From Planctomycetota bacterium (GTDB taxonomy: Bacteria; Planctomycetota; Phycisphaerae; Phycisphaerales; SM1A02), in the NCBI GenBank assembly GCA_021414025.1, contig JAIOPG010000007.1, positions 304,008 through 368,007 on the forward strand: a DNA stretch of 64,000 nt, in the 5' to 3' direction. The notes under the pieces are model-generated. The model saw only the letters and a program-made list of their open reading frames with translations, searched no databases and was not told the DNA's origin. The position numbers were made by a program, and so were the translations under genes. Position 1 is the first letter of the stretch; every line of letters starts with the position of its first letter. This document shows positions 1 to 8,916 of this stretch, piece after piece.

Positions 1-1
1 G

Positions 2-1576
2 CTGCTGCTGGGCCAGCTCTGCAGCGCCAGCGGCTACCAGCCCCCGATGATCTACGAAACGCTCGCGGAACTTTCCGGCGTGGCCCGCATGCTGAACCTG
101 GCCGCCGCGGCGCCGCGCATCAGCGAGGCGCGAATGAAGTCGACGGCGCAGAACGCCCTCACCGGACTGAGCGCCGACGTGGTGGTGATTGCGACCGACA
201 AGCCCCTCCCCGCCAACGATCCGGTTCCGACACCGGAGCAGGTCGAGAAGCTCGTGAAGGACAACGCCGACAAGGAGCCGGGCAAGGGTCCGCACGGCGT
301 TGGCTACCGGCAGCCCGAACAGATCCAGTTGGAATGGTTCGTCGTCCCCGCGGAACAGGTCCGCAACCAGATGATGAACGATCCGCGCCTCTCCAACGTC
401 GAACTGCGCAAGGCCTTCCTGCGGAATCCGACTTCCTTCGGCGCCCGCCTCGGCGAGGTCGACCCGAACTTCGACACCTTCAAGGAGCAAGTCCGCACCA
501 AGGTGCTCGACCAGATCACTGCTGAGCGCCTCGACGAGATGGTGAAGTTCATCGCCGATCAGGCCCAGCTCTCCACGCGGACTCTTCCCAAGGACGGCAT
601 CTACGCCAAGCTGCCCGAGGACTGGCGGAATCTTCCCGGGCTCCCGGCCCTCGCGACCGACCTGGCCAAGCAGTTCAACGTGACCGCCCCCAAGGTCGAG
701 ACTGTCGGACCGACCGTGCTCTCCGATCTCTCCAAGGTCGCCGGACTCGGCAGCGCCGCCAGCGACCGCTTCGGCGCCCAGCCCATGCCCATCGGCACCC
801 TGGTCTCGATGACCAAGGAATTGAAGCCTGCCGAGTCTCGCGCCGTCCTGCAGGTCGGCGTCATCGGTCCCCCGCTGCGAGCACCGGATCTGTCGCGCCC
901 TCCGCGCACCGACGCCAACCCCGCCTCACCCAGCCGCGAGCCGCTGACCACCGACCTCTACGCTTTCCGCGTGCTCCAGGCCTCGCCCGCGCATTCCGCG
1001 GTGAACGCCCAGGAAGCCGGCGCTAAGGCCGTCGAAGACGAGCAGAAGCTCCTCCGCTTCGCGGCGCTGGAAAGCCAGCTCGCCTCGATCGAGGCCAAGG
1101 CCAAGGAGAAGGGACTTGAGGCGCTCGCCCAGGAATACAACACCAAAGTCGAGTTCGCCCCGCAGATCCGCGGCGCCGACATGAAGTTCGTGCAGTATGG
1201 CCTGAAGATGCCGACCGCCATTCCCGGCCTGGGCGAGGACGCTTCCGTGGTGAACGAAATCGTCAGGCGCTCATTGGCCATTCCCGAGGCCCAGTTCGCC
1301 ACCACGCCGGATGCCGCGCGGACCTTCGTGGTCGCCTCCCCCGACAAGCTCGCCCTGGTTGCGGTTCACGTCCGCGATGTGCTGCCCATGTACGCCGAGG
1401 ATTTCAACAGCCTGGCGGGCAACCAGCGCTTCCGCAACGCCATGCTCAGCGAAAGCAGCCAGATCAAGGTGCCCGAGGAGTTTTCCTTCGAGGCCCTGGC
1501 CGCACGGAACAAGTTCAAGGCGACCAAGGAGCAAACCGCTCCGGTCGACCTGAGCCCGCCTGCGCCCCCCTTCTGA
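2..1576 (+). CDS. C-terminal part of a PpiD/SurA-like protein, cut by the window edge
   Basis: The frame is open from the first complete codon (base 2), so the gene begins upstream; the ATG at 47 is probably internal. What is visible is 524 residues without a membrane segment. An Ala/Lys/Glu-rich helical stretch (bases about 1010-1130) and an overall helical, Pro-rich layout recall periplasmic PpiD/SurA-type folding factors. I do not see a clear parvulin catalytic motif, so the assignment is an inference from composition and layout. The gene ends 50 bp from the convergent tRNA-binding protein gene. Confidence 0.55.
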   Translation: MLLGQLCSASGYQPPMIYETLAELSGVARMLNLAAAAPRISEARMKSTAQNALTGLSADVVVIATDKPLPANDPVPTPEQVEKLVKDNADKEPGKGPHGVGYRQPEQIQLEWFVVPAEQVRNQMMNDPRLSNVELRKAFLRNPTSFGARLGEVDPNFDTFKEQVRTKVLDQITAERLDEMVKFIADQAQLSTRTLPKDGIYAKLPEDWRNLPGLPALATDLAKQFNVTAPKVETVGPTVLSDLSKVAGLGSAASDRFGAQPMPIGTLVSMTKELKPAESRAVLQVGVIGPPLRAPDLSRPPRTDANPASPSREPLTTDLYAFRVLQASPAHSAVNAQEAGAKAVEDEQKLLRFAALESQLASIEAKAKEKGLEALAQEYNTKVEFAPQIRGADMKFVQYGLKMPTAIPGLGEDASVVNEIVRRSLAIPEAQFATTPDAARTFVVASPDKLALVAVHVRDVLPMYAEDFNSLAGNQRFRNAMLSESSQIKVPEEFSFEALAARNKFKATKEQTAPVDLSPPAPPF

Positions 1577-1599
1577 TTCGGGTTCGTGCATCGGCCGAG

Positions 1600-1626
1600 A
1601 CGGATCGTCCGTGATTTCGAGTTTCT
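1600..1626 (+). terminator. weak hairpin after the first gene
   Basis: ACGGA-TCG-TCCGT (1600-1612) is followed by a T-rich stretch up to the stop codon of the convergent gene. The stem is only 5 bp, so termination here is tentative. Confidence 0.25.
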
Positions 1627-2016
1627 TTAACTGACTTTCGAGCCCGCCTTGACGGGCTTGTCCACGCACAGCAGGACCACATCGCGCTCATCCGGCCCCG
1701 GCTTTCCATCCGCGCCGGCGGCAGGCTCGCTCTTCAGGTCGCTGGCCGCGAGGATCATTCCCGCGCTGACCTCGCCGCGGAGCATGCGCGGCTCGAGATT
1801 GGCGACGATGACCACCTGCTTGCCCACCAGGGACGCCGGGTCATACCACGCCTTCACACCGGCGCAGACCTGCCGACCCTCGGGGGTCCCATCATCCAGT
1901 CGCAGCTTGAGCAGCTTGTCCGCGTTGGGATGCGCCTCCGCCGCCAGCACGGTGGCGACGCGCAGGTCGATCTTGGAGAAGAGGTCGTAGGCGATGGCGG
2001 GCAGCGGCTCGGTCAT
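1627..2016 (-). CDS. free-standing tRNA-binding domain protein (MetG C-terminal/CsaA type)
   Basis: A 129-residue OB-fold protein of the EMAP/ARC1 tRNA-binding family, as found at the C-terminus of methionyl-tRNA synthetase. Visible hallmarks are IDLRVATVLAAEAHPNADKL near the start, then KQVVIVANLEPRMLRGEVSAGMILAA. The first possible ATG is at 2031, but GGAAGGA lies just upstream of the ATG at 2016, giving MTEPLP, so that start is preferred. The gene follows ileS by about 24 bp on the same strand and is probably the last gene of that operon. It could assist a synthetase in trans or act as a CsaA-like chaperone; the sequence does not decide between these. Confidence 0.85.
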   Translation of the reverse strand: MTEPLPAIAYDLFSKIDLRVATVLAAEAHPNADKLLKLRLDDGTPEGRQVCAGVKAWYDPASLVGKQVVIVANLEPRMLRGEVSAGMILAASDLKSEPAAGADGKPGPDERDVVLLCVDKPVKAGSKVS

Positions 2017-2040
2017 GATGGATCCTTCCATGCGGTGTCC

Positions 2041-4860
2041 TCAAACGGGGTTCAGGGTCTTGTAGGCGGTCACGGCGTCGAAATCGCGGTCGCTGAGCAT
2101 GCCGCCGTCGCTGCGCAGGGCGACGCTCTCGTCGCGGCGGCGGCTGCGCTCGCAGCGCGGCGCGTCGCGCAGATCGATCACTTCCACCGCGGCGGCCTTG
2201 GGATCGAAACGGGCGCGGGAGACGCCGCAGAGATCAGCGAAATCCGCGGCGAAGCGGCCGAGGGTTCCCTCGCGGTCGGGCACGACCAGCCCCGCGTCCA
2301 TCGCGTTCTCCACGCCGCGGGCCTTGGCCTCCTCCAGCGCCTTCAGGGCGGCGGACCGCGCCTCCATCGCCTGGCTCCAGCCGGCGTGCGCCTGGAACGA
2401 CAGGCCCAGATGGGTCTGCTCGTGCACCGTCGCGTCGCCGGGGTGCAGCGTCCGGTAGATCTCGTCCGCGGTGTGCGGCAGGATCGGCGCCAGGAGCCGG
2501 CACAACACCTCGGCGCAGGCTCGCATGACCACCTGCGAGCGGCGGCGGCGCGGCGAATCGGGCCGGTCGCAGTAGAGGCGGTCTTTCACGGCGACGCAGT
2601 AGCTGGAGGACATCGCGTCATTGCAGAAGGCGAAGAGGGCCAGATGCGCCGCGCGGAAATCGAATCGCTGATAGGCGTCGCGCACCTCGCGCTCCAGCCG
2701 CGAGGTCTCGCCCAGCGCCCAGCCGTCGATCGACTCGGGCTCGACCTGCTTCAACTGCGTCCGCCATTCCGTGTCCGCGGGCAGATCGCCCAGGTTGCTC
2801 AGCAGGAAGCGCACCGTGTTGCGGATCTTGCGGTAGGCCTCGCCCGCGGTCCGCAGGTGCTCGAGGTCCATGCGGACATCCCCCTCGTAGGCGATCCCGC
2901 TGACCCACCAGCGGCAGACATCGGCACCGAACTCCTTCACGATGGCCTCGACCTCGATGGTGTTGCCCAGGCTCTTGCTCATCTTCTTTCCATCCTTGTC
3001 AACCACGAAGCCGTGGGTCACCAGGCGGCGGAAGGGAGGCTGCCCCCGCGCGGCCAGCGCCAGCAGCAGAGAGAGCTGGAACCAGCCGCGATGCTGGTCG
3101 CTGCCCTCCAGGTAGAGCTCGGCCGGAAATCCCAGGCCGCGCTCCTCGAGGACGGAGTGCCAGCTTGAGCCCGCCTCGAACCAGACGTCAAAGATGTCGA
3201 AGAGCTTCGCAAGCGCGGCGACCTTCAACGCCTTCGGCGCCTCCGGATCCTTCGACGGGTCGTAGTGCGCGAGCAGTTCCTGCGGAGCGAGCGTGAACCA
3301 CGCGTCGGAGCCATGCTGGCGAATCGCCTTGGCCACCGCGCGGATCGAGGCGGGCGTCATGAAGAGAGATCCATCCTCAAGCTGGAACGCCGGGATCGGC
3401 AGGCCCCAGGAGCGCTGCCGGCTCAGGCACCAGTCCGGGCGCGAATCGACCATGCCGCGCAGGCGGTTGCGCCCCCACTCGGGAACGAACTCGATCTTGG
3501 ACTCCACCGCCTCGGAGGCGAGTTCGCGGATCGTGCGCCCGGAATTCTTGGCTTTGCGGTCGACGCCGATGAACCACTGCTCGGTCGCCCGGAAGATCAC
3601 CGGCGTCTTGCTGCGCCAATCGTGGGGATAGCTGTGCTTGAACATCACATGGTGAACCAGGTGACCGCTCTTGGTGAGATGTTCAAGAATGCTCTTGTTG
3701 GCTTCCCAGATCGAGACGCCGCGAAGCCACTCTGGAACCGTGTCGTCGTAGGTGCCGTTGTCGCGGACGGGGCAATAGGCATCGAGACCTTCCTTGCGGC
3801 CGGCACGCCAATCCTCCTCGCCATGGCCCGGGGCCGTGTGCACTAGGCCGGTGCCATCCTCCAGCGTCACATGGTCGGCCGCGATGACTTTTCCGGTGCG
3901 CTCGCAAAACGGATGCCGATACTCCAGGCCGACGAGCCGGTCGCCGGTGGTCTCGGCGAGGCGCTCGACATGCTCGGCGCCAATGGCCTTGGAGACTTTT
4001 TCAAGCAGGTCGCTGGCGATGATCGTCTCGCTGCCGTCGATGCGGACCAGCGCATAGTTGTAGCGGCCGCCCACGGCGATCGCGAGGTTGGCCGGAAGCG
4101 TCCAGGGCGTGGTGGTCCAGATCATCAGGCTCGGCGTGGCATCGAGCTCAATGCCGAACGCCTTGCCGACGGCCTCGCGGTCGGCGACCTCGAAGTCCAC
4201 CCAGATGCTCGGATCCTCGCGCTCCTCGTACTCCAATTCGGCCTCGGCCAGCGCGGTGCGGTTGGCGATGCTCCAGTGCACGGGCTTGCGCTCGCGAAAG
4301 ACGATCCCCTGCTCCACGAGCGAGGCGAAGAGCTCCAGCGTGGCTCCCTCGTAGGCGGGATCCATCGTGCGGTAGGGCTGCGCGTAGTCGGCGAGGGTGA
4401 GCAAGCGCTTCATGCCGTCGGCCTGGGTCTGGATGAATTTTCCCGCGTCGCCACCGCAGGCGCGGCGGATCGCCATGCGCCGCTGGTCCGCCGGCAGAGC
4501 GTCGAGCTCCTTCATCTTGCCCTTCTTGGAGAGCTCCGTCATCACGCGGTGCTCGATCGGCAGTCCGTGGCAATCCCACCCCGGCGTGTAGGGGCAGCGC
4601 ATGCCTTCCATCAACCGAGTGCGAACCACCAGATCCTTGAGCACCTTGTTCAACATGTGGCCGACGTGGATCGGGCCGTTGGCGTAGGGCGGTCCATCGT
4701 GGAAGCGGTAGATCGGGGCCGAGGCGCGGGCGGCGTCGAGCCGCTCGTAGAGGCGGGAGGCCTCATAGCGCTGCTGCGTCTTCGGCTCGGACTGCGACAG
4801 ATTCGCCTTCATCGCGAAGTCGGTGGCGGGCAACTGCAGCGTGTCTCGGTAGTCCGGCAT
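2041..4860 (-). CDS. ileS: isoleucyl-tRNA synthetase
   Basis: Class I synthetase of 939 residues that charges tRNA-Ile in the cytoplasm. It shows the HIGH motif as HVGH (residues 65-68), a CP1 editing domain with the WTTTPWTLPANLA segment, GSDQHRGWFQ, and KMSKS at 626-630. The anticodon-binding domain follows. The C-terminal zinc knuckle expected of bacterial IleRS is still recognisable by spacing (C903-ER-S906 ... S923-DR-D926), but three of the four cysteines are replaced. The gene sits in a minus-strand operon 45 bp after a 59-residue gene and just before a tRNA-binding domain gene. Confidence 0.97.
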   Translation of the reverse strand: MPDYRDTLQLPATDFAMKANLSQSEPKTQQRYEASRLYERLDAARASAPIYRFHDGPPYANGPIHVGHMLNKVLKDLVVRTRLMEGMRCPYTPGWDCHGLPIEHRVMTELSKKGKMKELDALPADQRRMAIRRACGGDAGKFIQTQADGMKRLLTLADYAQPYRTMDPAYEGATLELFASLVEQGIVFRERKPVHWSIANRTALAEAELEYEEREDPSIWVDFEVADREAVGKAFGIELDATPSLMIWTTTPWTLPANLAIAVGGRYNYALVRIDGSETIIASDLLEKVSKAIGAEHVERLAETTGDRLVGLEYRHPFCERTGKVIAADHVTLEDGTGLVHTAPGHGEEDWRAGRKEGLDAYCPVRDNGTYDDTVPEWLRGVSIWEANKSILEHLTKSGHLVHHVMFKHSYPHDWRSKTPVIFRATEQWFIGVDRKAKNSGRTIRELASEAVESKIEFVPEWGRNRLRGMVDSRPDWCLSRQRSWGLPIPAFQLEDGSLFMTPASIRAVAKAIRQHGSDAWFTLAPQELLAHYDPSKDPEAPKALKVAALAKLFDIFDVWFEAGSSWHSVLEERGLGFPAELYLEGSDQHRGWFQLSLLLALAARGQPPFRRLVTHGFVVDKDGKKMSKSLGNTIEVEAIVKEFGADVCRWWVSGIAYEGDVRMDLEHLRTAGEAYRKIRNTVRFLLSNLGDLPADTEWRTQLKQVEPESIDGWALGETSRLEREVRDAYQRFDFRAAHLALFAFCNDAMSSSYCVAVKDRLYCDRPDSPRRRRSQVVMRACAEVLCRLLAPILPHTADEIYRTLHPGDATVHEQTHLGLSFQAHAGWSQAMEARSAALKALEEAKARGVENAMDAGLVVPDREGTLGRFAADFADLCGVSRARFDPKAAAVEVIDLRDAPRCERSRRRDESVALRSDGGMLSDRDFDAVTAYKTLNPV

Positions 4861-4905
4861 GGAGGGCGAATGATAGGGATCTTCCGAAGCGTTCGGAAAC
4901 CGCGG

Positions 4906-5085
4906 TCACTCCTCCGGGCACTCGCCCGGCTTGACTGCTTCATCCAGATACTTCTGGAATTCCCCCATCTTGTAGCTCACAAAGCAGAAGGCATGGTGCA
5001 GGGCGAACCACTCCATGTCCTTGGGATTCTTCTCGAGGTCATTGCGCAGGCGATTGAGCTCGGCCAGAACTTTTTCAACTTTCAT
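4906..5085 (-). CDS. 59-residue protein coupled to the ZIP transporter gene
   Basis: Small ORF beginning MKVEKVLAELNRLRNDLEKN and ending PGECPEE. It is charged and probably helical, with two cysteines, no signal peptide and no membrane segment. Its ATG overlaps the stop codon of the upstream ZIP gene as ATGA (5082-5085), which implies translational coupling, and ileS follows after 45 bp. I do not recognise the family. The tight coupling and natural protein composition argue that it is real. Confidence 0.7.
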   Translation of the reverse strand: MKVEKVLAELNRLRNDLEKNPKDMEWFALHHAFCFVSYKMGEFQKYLDEAVKPGECPEE

Positions 5086-6011
5086 GGGGCGATCCTCGCG
5101 TATGTGTCCGATGGGTTTGTCAATGCGGAATGCGGCGCGGCCGGGGTGCCGTGATGATCCGGCGCCTCGTCGTGGGACATCGCCTCGAAGGCGCCGATGC
5201 CCCAGGCGATGGCCAGCCCCAGCACCAGGGCGAGGGAAAGCCGGACGCGGTCGTGCGAGTGAAAATGCAACTCAGGCAGCAGGTCGCTTCCGGCAATGCA
5301 GAGGAAGGAGCCTGCCGAAAAGGCCAGCGCGCAGGCGGTGAAGGCGTGATCCCCCCCGCCGGTCTTGAGCAGGAAGAGCCCGGCGCCGACCGGCACGATC
5401 AGCGCGAAGAGAAAGTTGACTAGGTGCGTCTTCCCCGCGCCCATCTTTGAGGCGCGCAGCAGCGTGGTGAGGGTCATGGCGTCGAAGGGCTTGTGCAGCA
5501 GGATGACCAGGAAAGTGCCCAGCCCGGCGAGTCCCACGCCGGGATGCAGCGTCGCGGCCACGGCGACGCTCGAGGCCAGCGCCACTCCCTCCAACACGCT
5601 GTGCAGGGAAAGGCCCAGCGCAGCGCCGGACCAGGTCAGCGGCGTCACGCCGTGGTGATGGCCATCGTGGTCGTGTCCGTGATCGCACTTGCTCTCGGAT
5701 CCGCCACCCTCCTCCACCACGTCATGCTGATGGAAGCTGGCGAAGCGCTCCAGGAAGAACATGGCCAGGAACCCCAGCGCCGCGGAAATCATCACCGGAT
5801 TGATGGTGTGGTGGTCGGCCTCGCGACCTTGGGCGTTCTCCATGATGGCGTGCGGCAGCATGTGAAAGAGCGCGACACCCAGCATGACGCCGGAGACGAA
5901 CGAGAGGGCGATCTGCATGCGCTGATGGGTGAGGCGGACCAGGGTGGGCACGATTCCGCCGAAGACGCTCGCCACCGCGATCACTCCGCACGCTGTCCAG
6001 AGCCAGGGCAT
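5082..6011 (-). CDS. ZIP-family metal transporter
   Basis: Inner-membrane protein of about 309 residues with multiple membrane segments. A histidine-rich cytoplasmic loop (HGHDHDGHHHG) is followed by the conserved helix HSVLEGVALA and by LLHKPFDAM, both matching the metal-binding helices IV and V of ZIP zinc/iron permeases. The start at 6011 (MPWLW) is chosen because a membrane helix begins at once; the frame is also open to an ATG at 6065. It is the first gene of the operon leading to ileS. Confidence 0.85.
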   Translation of the reverse strand: MPWLWTACGVIAVASVFGGIVPTLVRLTHQRMQIALSFVSGVMLGVALFHMLPHAIMENAQGREADHHTINPVMISAALGFLAMFFLERFASFHQHDVVEEGGGSESKCDHGHDHDGHHHGVTPLTWSGAALGLSLHSVLEGVALASSVAVAATLHPGVGLAGLGTFLVILLHKPFDAMTLTTLLRASKMGAGKTHLVNFLFALIVPVGAGLFLLKTGGGDHAFTACALAFSAGSFLCIAGSDLLPELHFHSHDRVRLSLALVLGLAIAWGIGAFEAMSHDEAPDHHGTPAAPHSALTNPSDTYARIAP

Positions 6012-6059
6012 GTCCACGGAAAGAGCATAACCCTTCCCCGAAGGCATGTGCAGCGGCGG

Positions 6060-6088
6060 TGGCAACGAGGCCCGGGCGCGACTACACT
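6060..6088 (+). promoter_or_regulatory. putative promoter of tRNA-Ala
   Basis: TGGCAA (6060-6065), a 17-bp spacer and TACACT (6083-6088), 11 bp before the mature tRNA 5' end. The -35 box is poor and the -10 box is good. Confidence 0.4.
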
Positions 6089-6099
6089 CTTCGCCTCGC

Positions 6100-6172
6100 G
6101 GGGTGGTAGCTCAATTGGGAGAGCGCTTGAATCGCATTCAAGAGGTTGTGAGTTCGATCCTCATCCACTCCA
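6100..6172 (+). tRNA. tRNA-Ala (anticodon CGC)
   Basis: A 73-nt cloverleaf. The acceptor stem GGGGTGG/CCACTCC contains the G3:U70 wobble pair that identifies tRNA-Ala. The anticodon loop ATCGCAT gives CGC, which reads GCG. The D-arm is GCTC/GAGC and the T-loop is TTCGATC. The CCA end is not encoded. A terminator follows immediately. Confidence 0.96.
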
Positions 6173-6178
6173 TGATCG

Positions 6179-6205
6179 GCCCCGCTTTCGAGCGGGGCTT
6201 TTTCT
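6179..6205 (+). terminator. intrinsic terminator of tRNA-Ala
   Basis: GCCCCGCT-TTCG-AGCGGGGC, an 8-bp stem with a TTCG tetraloop, followed by a T-rich tract. A strong rho-independent terminator. Confidence 0.9.
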
Positions 6206-6254
6206 TTTTCTGAATTTCACCGCGGCGGGCCGGGGATCAGCCATGCCTCTTTCG

Positions 6255-6260
6255 TATCCT
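6255..6260 (+). promoter_or_regulatory. -10 box (TATCCT) 7 nt before mutS
   Basis: TATCCT is followed by 7 nt and then the mutS ATG, a spacing that would start transcription at or next to the initiator codon (leaderless mRNA). No convincing -35 box is visible. Confidence 0.4.
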
Positions 6261-6267
6261 GCGTTCG

Positions 6268-8916
6268 ATGAGCGTCGCCACCCGAGAAACCCCCGCAATG
6301 AAGCAGTATGACCGCTTCAAGCGCGAGCATCCGGGCTGCCTTTTGTTCTTTCGAATGGGCGATTTCTACGAGCTCTTCGACGAGGACGCCATCACCGCCT
6401 CGCGCGCCTTGGGCATCACGTTGACGGAGCGCACCAAGGGAGTGCCGATGGCCGGTGTGCCCCACCACGCCGCTGAGGGTTACCTGCGCCGGCTGGTCGA
6501 GCAGGGTTTCCGCGTGGCGGTGTGCGAGCAGGTGCAGGACGCCCGGGAGGCCAAGGGCGTCGTCGAGCGCGCCGTGACGCGGGTCGTCACGCCTGGAACC
6601 TTGGTCGACGAGTCGCTGCTGGATGCGGGTGCGGCGAACCGCGTCTCAGCTCTCGCCATCAGCAGCGATGGTGCACAGGTTGGTATCGCGTCGGCCGAGC
6701 TCTCCACCGGCACTTTCGAAGTCCTCACCGTCGCAGCCAATGATTGGCTCGATGCGCTGGCAAGAGTGGAGCCCGCGGAATTGCTGCTGCCGGAGGGATT
6801 CGCCGGCAGAGAACTGGCCGCGACGCTGGTGAAATCCTGCCTGGAGCGGCCCGCCTGGGGATTCGCCCCGCGTGACGCCGCCGAATTGCTGCAAAAACAC
6901 TTCAAAGTGGCTTCGCTCAGCGGCTTCGGCCTTGAAGCGGAAGGCACCGAAACCTGCGCCGCCGGGGCGCTGCTTCGATACCTGCTGGAGACTCAAGCCT
7001 CGGCCAGCGGAGAGGCCCTGGCCCATCTTCGCCCGCCCCTGCCGGTCGCGCATTCGCAGACGCTCATCATGGATGCCGCGTCGCTTCGCTCGCTCGAGGT
7101 GGAGCGGACCATGCGAAGCCAGTCTTCGGAGGGTTCGCTGATCTCCTGCCTGGAATCGCCGCGCACCTCCATGGGCAGGCGGCTGGTCCGCGCCTGGCTG
7201 GTGCGCCCTTCATCGAACCGAACTGAAATCTCGCGACGGCATGATCGCGTGGCCTTGCTGACGGCGGATCCGCAGCGCCGCGCCGCCATCGAGAAGTCGC
7301 TCGACACCGTCCAGGACATCGCCCGCATCGCCGCGCGGCTTTCGCTGGGGCGCGCCACGCCGCGCGACCTGATGGCGCTGGGACGCAGCGTCCTCGCCGC
7401 AGAGCAGCTCGTCGAGCAGCTCCCCGCGGGCGGCGCCTTCGAACCCGATCGGGCAGGTCTCAGGAATCCAGCTCAGAAACTGCGGCCTTTGGCTGAAAAA
7501 ATCGTCGCCGCCTGCGTGGAGGATCCGCCGGCGCATCTCCGCGAGGGCGGCCTCTTTCGCGGAGGTTTCGACGCGGAACTGGATGAGTGCCACCGCCTGC
7601 AGCGCGATGCGGATGGGTGGCTCGCCGACTACCAGCGCTCGCTCGCCGAGCGCACCGGCATCCCCTCCCTGAAGGTCGGGTTCAATCGCGTCTTTGGGTA
7701 CTACATCGAGGTCACCAACGCGCAGGCCGCAAAGATTCCCGCCGACTTCACCCGCCGTCAGACGGTGAAGAACGCCGAGCGCTGCATCACGCCGGAGCTG
7801 CGCGACTTCGAGGTCAAGGTGCTCAGCGCCGAGCGGCGGGCGCTGGACCGCGAGCAGCGCCTCTTCGACGCCCTGTGCGTCGAGATCGCCTCGCACATTC
7901 CGCTCATCCAGGAGATCGCCGATCGCGTCGCGGAGATTGATGCACTGTCATCGTTCGCTTCCACGGCGCAGCGGCGCAGCCATGTGCGTCCGGTCATGGT
8001 CGACGAGCCCGTGCTGCGGATCATCGGGGGTCGGCATCCGGCGCTGGAAGTTTCGCTTGGTCGGAAGGTGATTCCCAACGACGCCACGCTTGGCTCAACG
8101 GATGAATCGACCAAGCCGACCCTGGCCCTGATCACCGGGCCGAACATGGCGGGCAAGAGCACCTACATCCGGCAGAATGCCCTAATCGTCATCCTGGCCC
8201 ATGCCGGAGCGTTCGTGCCCGCCGACCAGGCGACCATCGGTGTCACCGACCGCATTTTCACCCGCATCGGCGCCTCGGACGAGCTCCATTTGGGCCAATC
8301 CACCTTCATGATCGAGATGCTCGAAGCGGCGCGCATCCTGCACCAGGCCACGCAGCGGAGCCTGGTGGTCATGGATGAAATCGGGCGCGGCACAAGCACC
8401 CTCGACGGGCTCAGCCTGGCCTGGGCCATCGCCGAGGGGCTCGCCGCGCGCGGGTGCCGCACCTTCTTCGCCACTCACTATCACGAGATCACGTCTTTGG
8501 CGGACCGTCTGCCGCGCGTCGCCAACCTGCAGGTGACGGTGCGCGAATGGGAGGATGGCATCGTCTTCCTGCACAAGATCGCCGAGGGTCGCGCCGATCG
8601 CAGCTATGGAATTCATGTGGCCCGGCTTGCGGGGCTGCCGCTGGATGTCGTCGCGCGGGCGGAGGTCATCCTGGACTCGCTGGCGGTCGAGAGCGAACTT
8701 CGAACGCCCACTCAGGAAAAAATCCGGCGCCCCGCCAGACCGACCCGCGCCGACGCGCCTGACTTGTTCTCTCAGCTTTCGACATCGCCACCCAGGGTCA
8801 GCCCCTCCCTCAAGGAACTTCGAACAATGAATCTCGATCAACTTTCCCCGATGCAGGCCTTCGACGCACTGCGCAAACTCCAGGCGTCGGCTCAAAGCGA
8901 GACCAAGGAATCATGA
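6268..8916 (+). CDS. mutS: DNA mismatch repair protein MutS
   Basis: 882-residue cytoplasmic mismatch-recognition ATPase. The N-terminal mismatch-reading motif lies in FFRMGDFYELF (the Phe-X-Glu pair is in FYE). The core and clamp domains follow, then the ATPase with Walker A GPNMAGKST and Walker B VVMDEIGRGTSTLDG. The length is typical. No mutL is nearby. The last codons overlap the next gene as ATGA. Confidence 0.98.
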   Translation: MSVATRETPAMKQYDRFKREHPGCLLFFRMGDFYELFDEDAITASRALGITLTERTKGVPMAGVPHHAAEGYLRRLVEQGFRVAVCEQVQDAREAKGVVERAVTRVVTPGTLVDESLLDAGAANRVSALAISSDGAQVGIASAELSTGTFEVLTVAANDWLDALARVEPAELLLPEGFAGRELAATLVKSCLERPAWGFAPRDAAELLQKHFKVASLSGFGLEAEGTETCAAGALLRYLLETQASASGEALAHLRPPLPVAHSQTLIMDAASLRSLEVERTMRSQSSEGSLISCLESPRTSMGRRLVRAWLVRPSSNRTEISRRHDRVALLTADPQRRAAIEKSLDTVQDIARIAARLSLGRATPRDLMALGRSVLAAEQLVEQLPAGGAFEPDRAGLRNPAQKLRPLAEKIVAACVEDPPAHLREGGLFRGGFDAELDECHRLQRDADGWLADYQRSLAERTGIPSLKVGFNRVFGYYIEVTNAQAAKIPADFTRRQTVKNAERCITPELRDFEVKVLSAERRALDREQRLFDALCVEIASHIPLIQEIADRVAEIDALSSFASTAQRRSHVRPVMVDEPVLRIIGGRHPALEVSLGRKVIPNDATLGSTDESTKPTLALITGPNMAGKSTYIRQNALIVILAHAGAFVPADQATIGVTDRIFTRIGASDELHLGQSTFMIEMLEAARILHQATQRSLVVMDEIGRGTSTLDGLSLAWAIAEGLAARGCRTFFATHYHEITSLADRLPRVANLQVTVREWEDGIVFLHKIAEGRADRSYGIHVARLAGLPLDVVARAEVILDSLAVESELRTPTQEKIRRPARPTRADAPDLFSQLSTSPPRVSPSLKELRTMNLDQLSPMQAFDALRKLQASAQSETKES

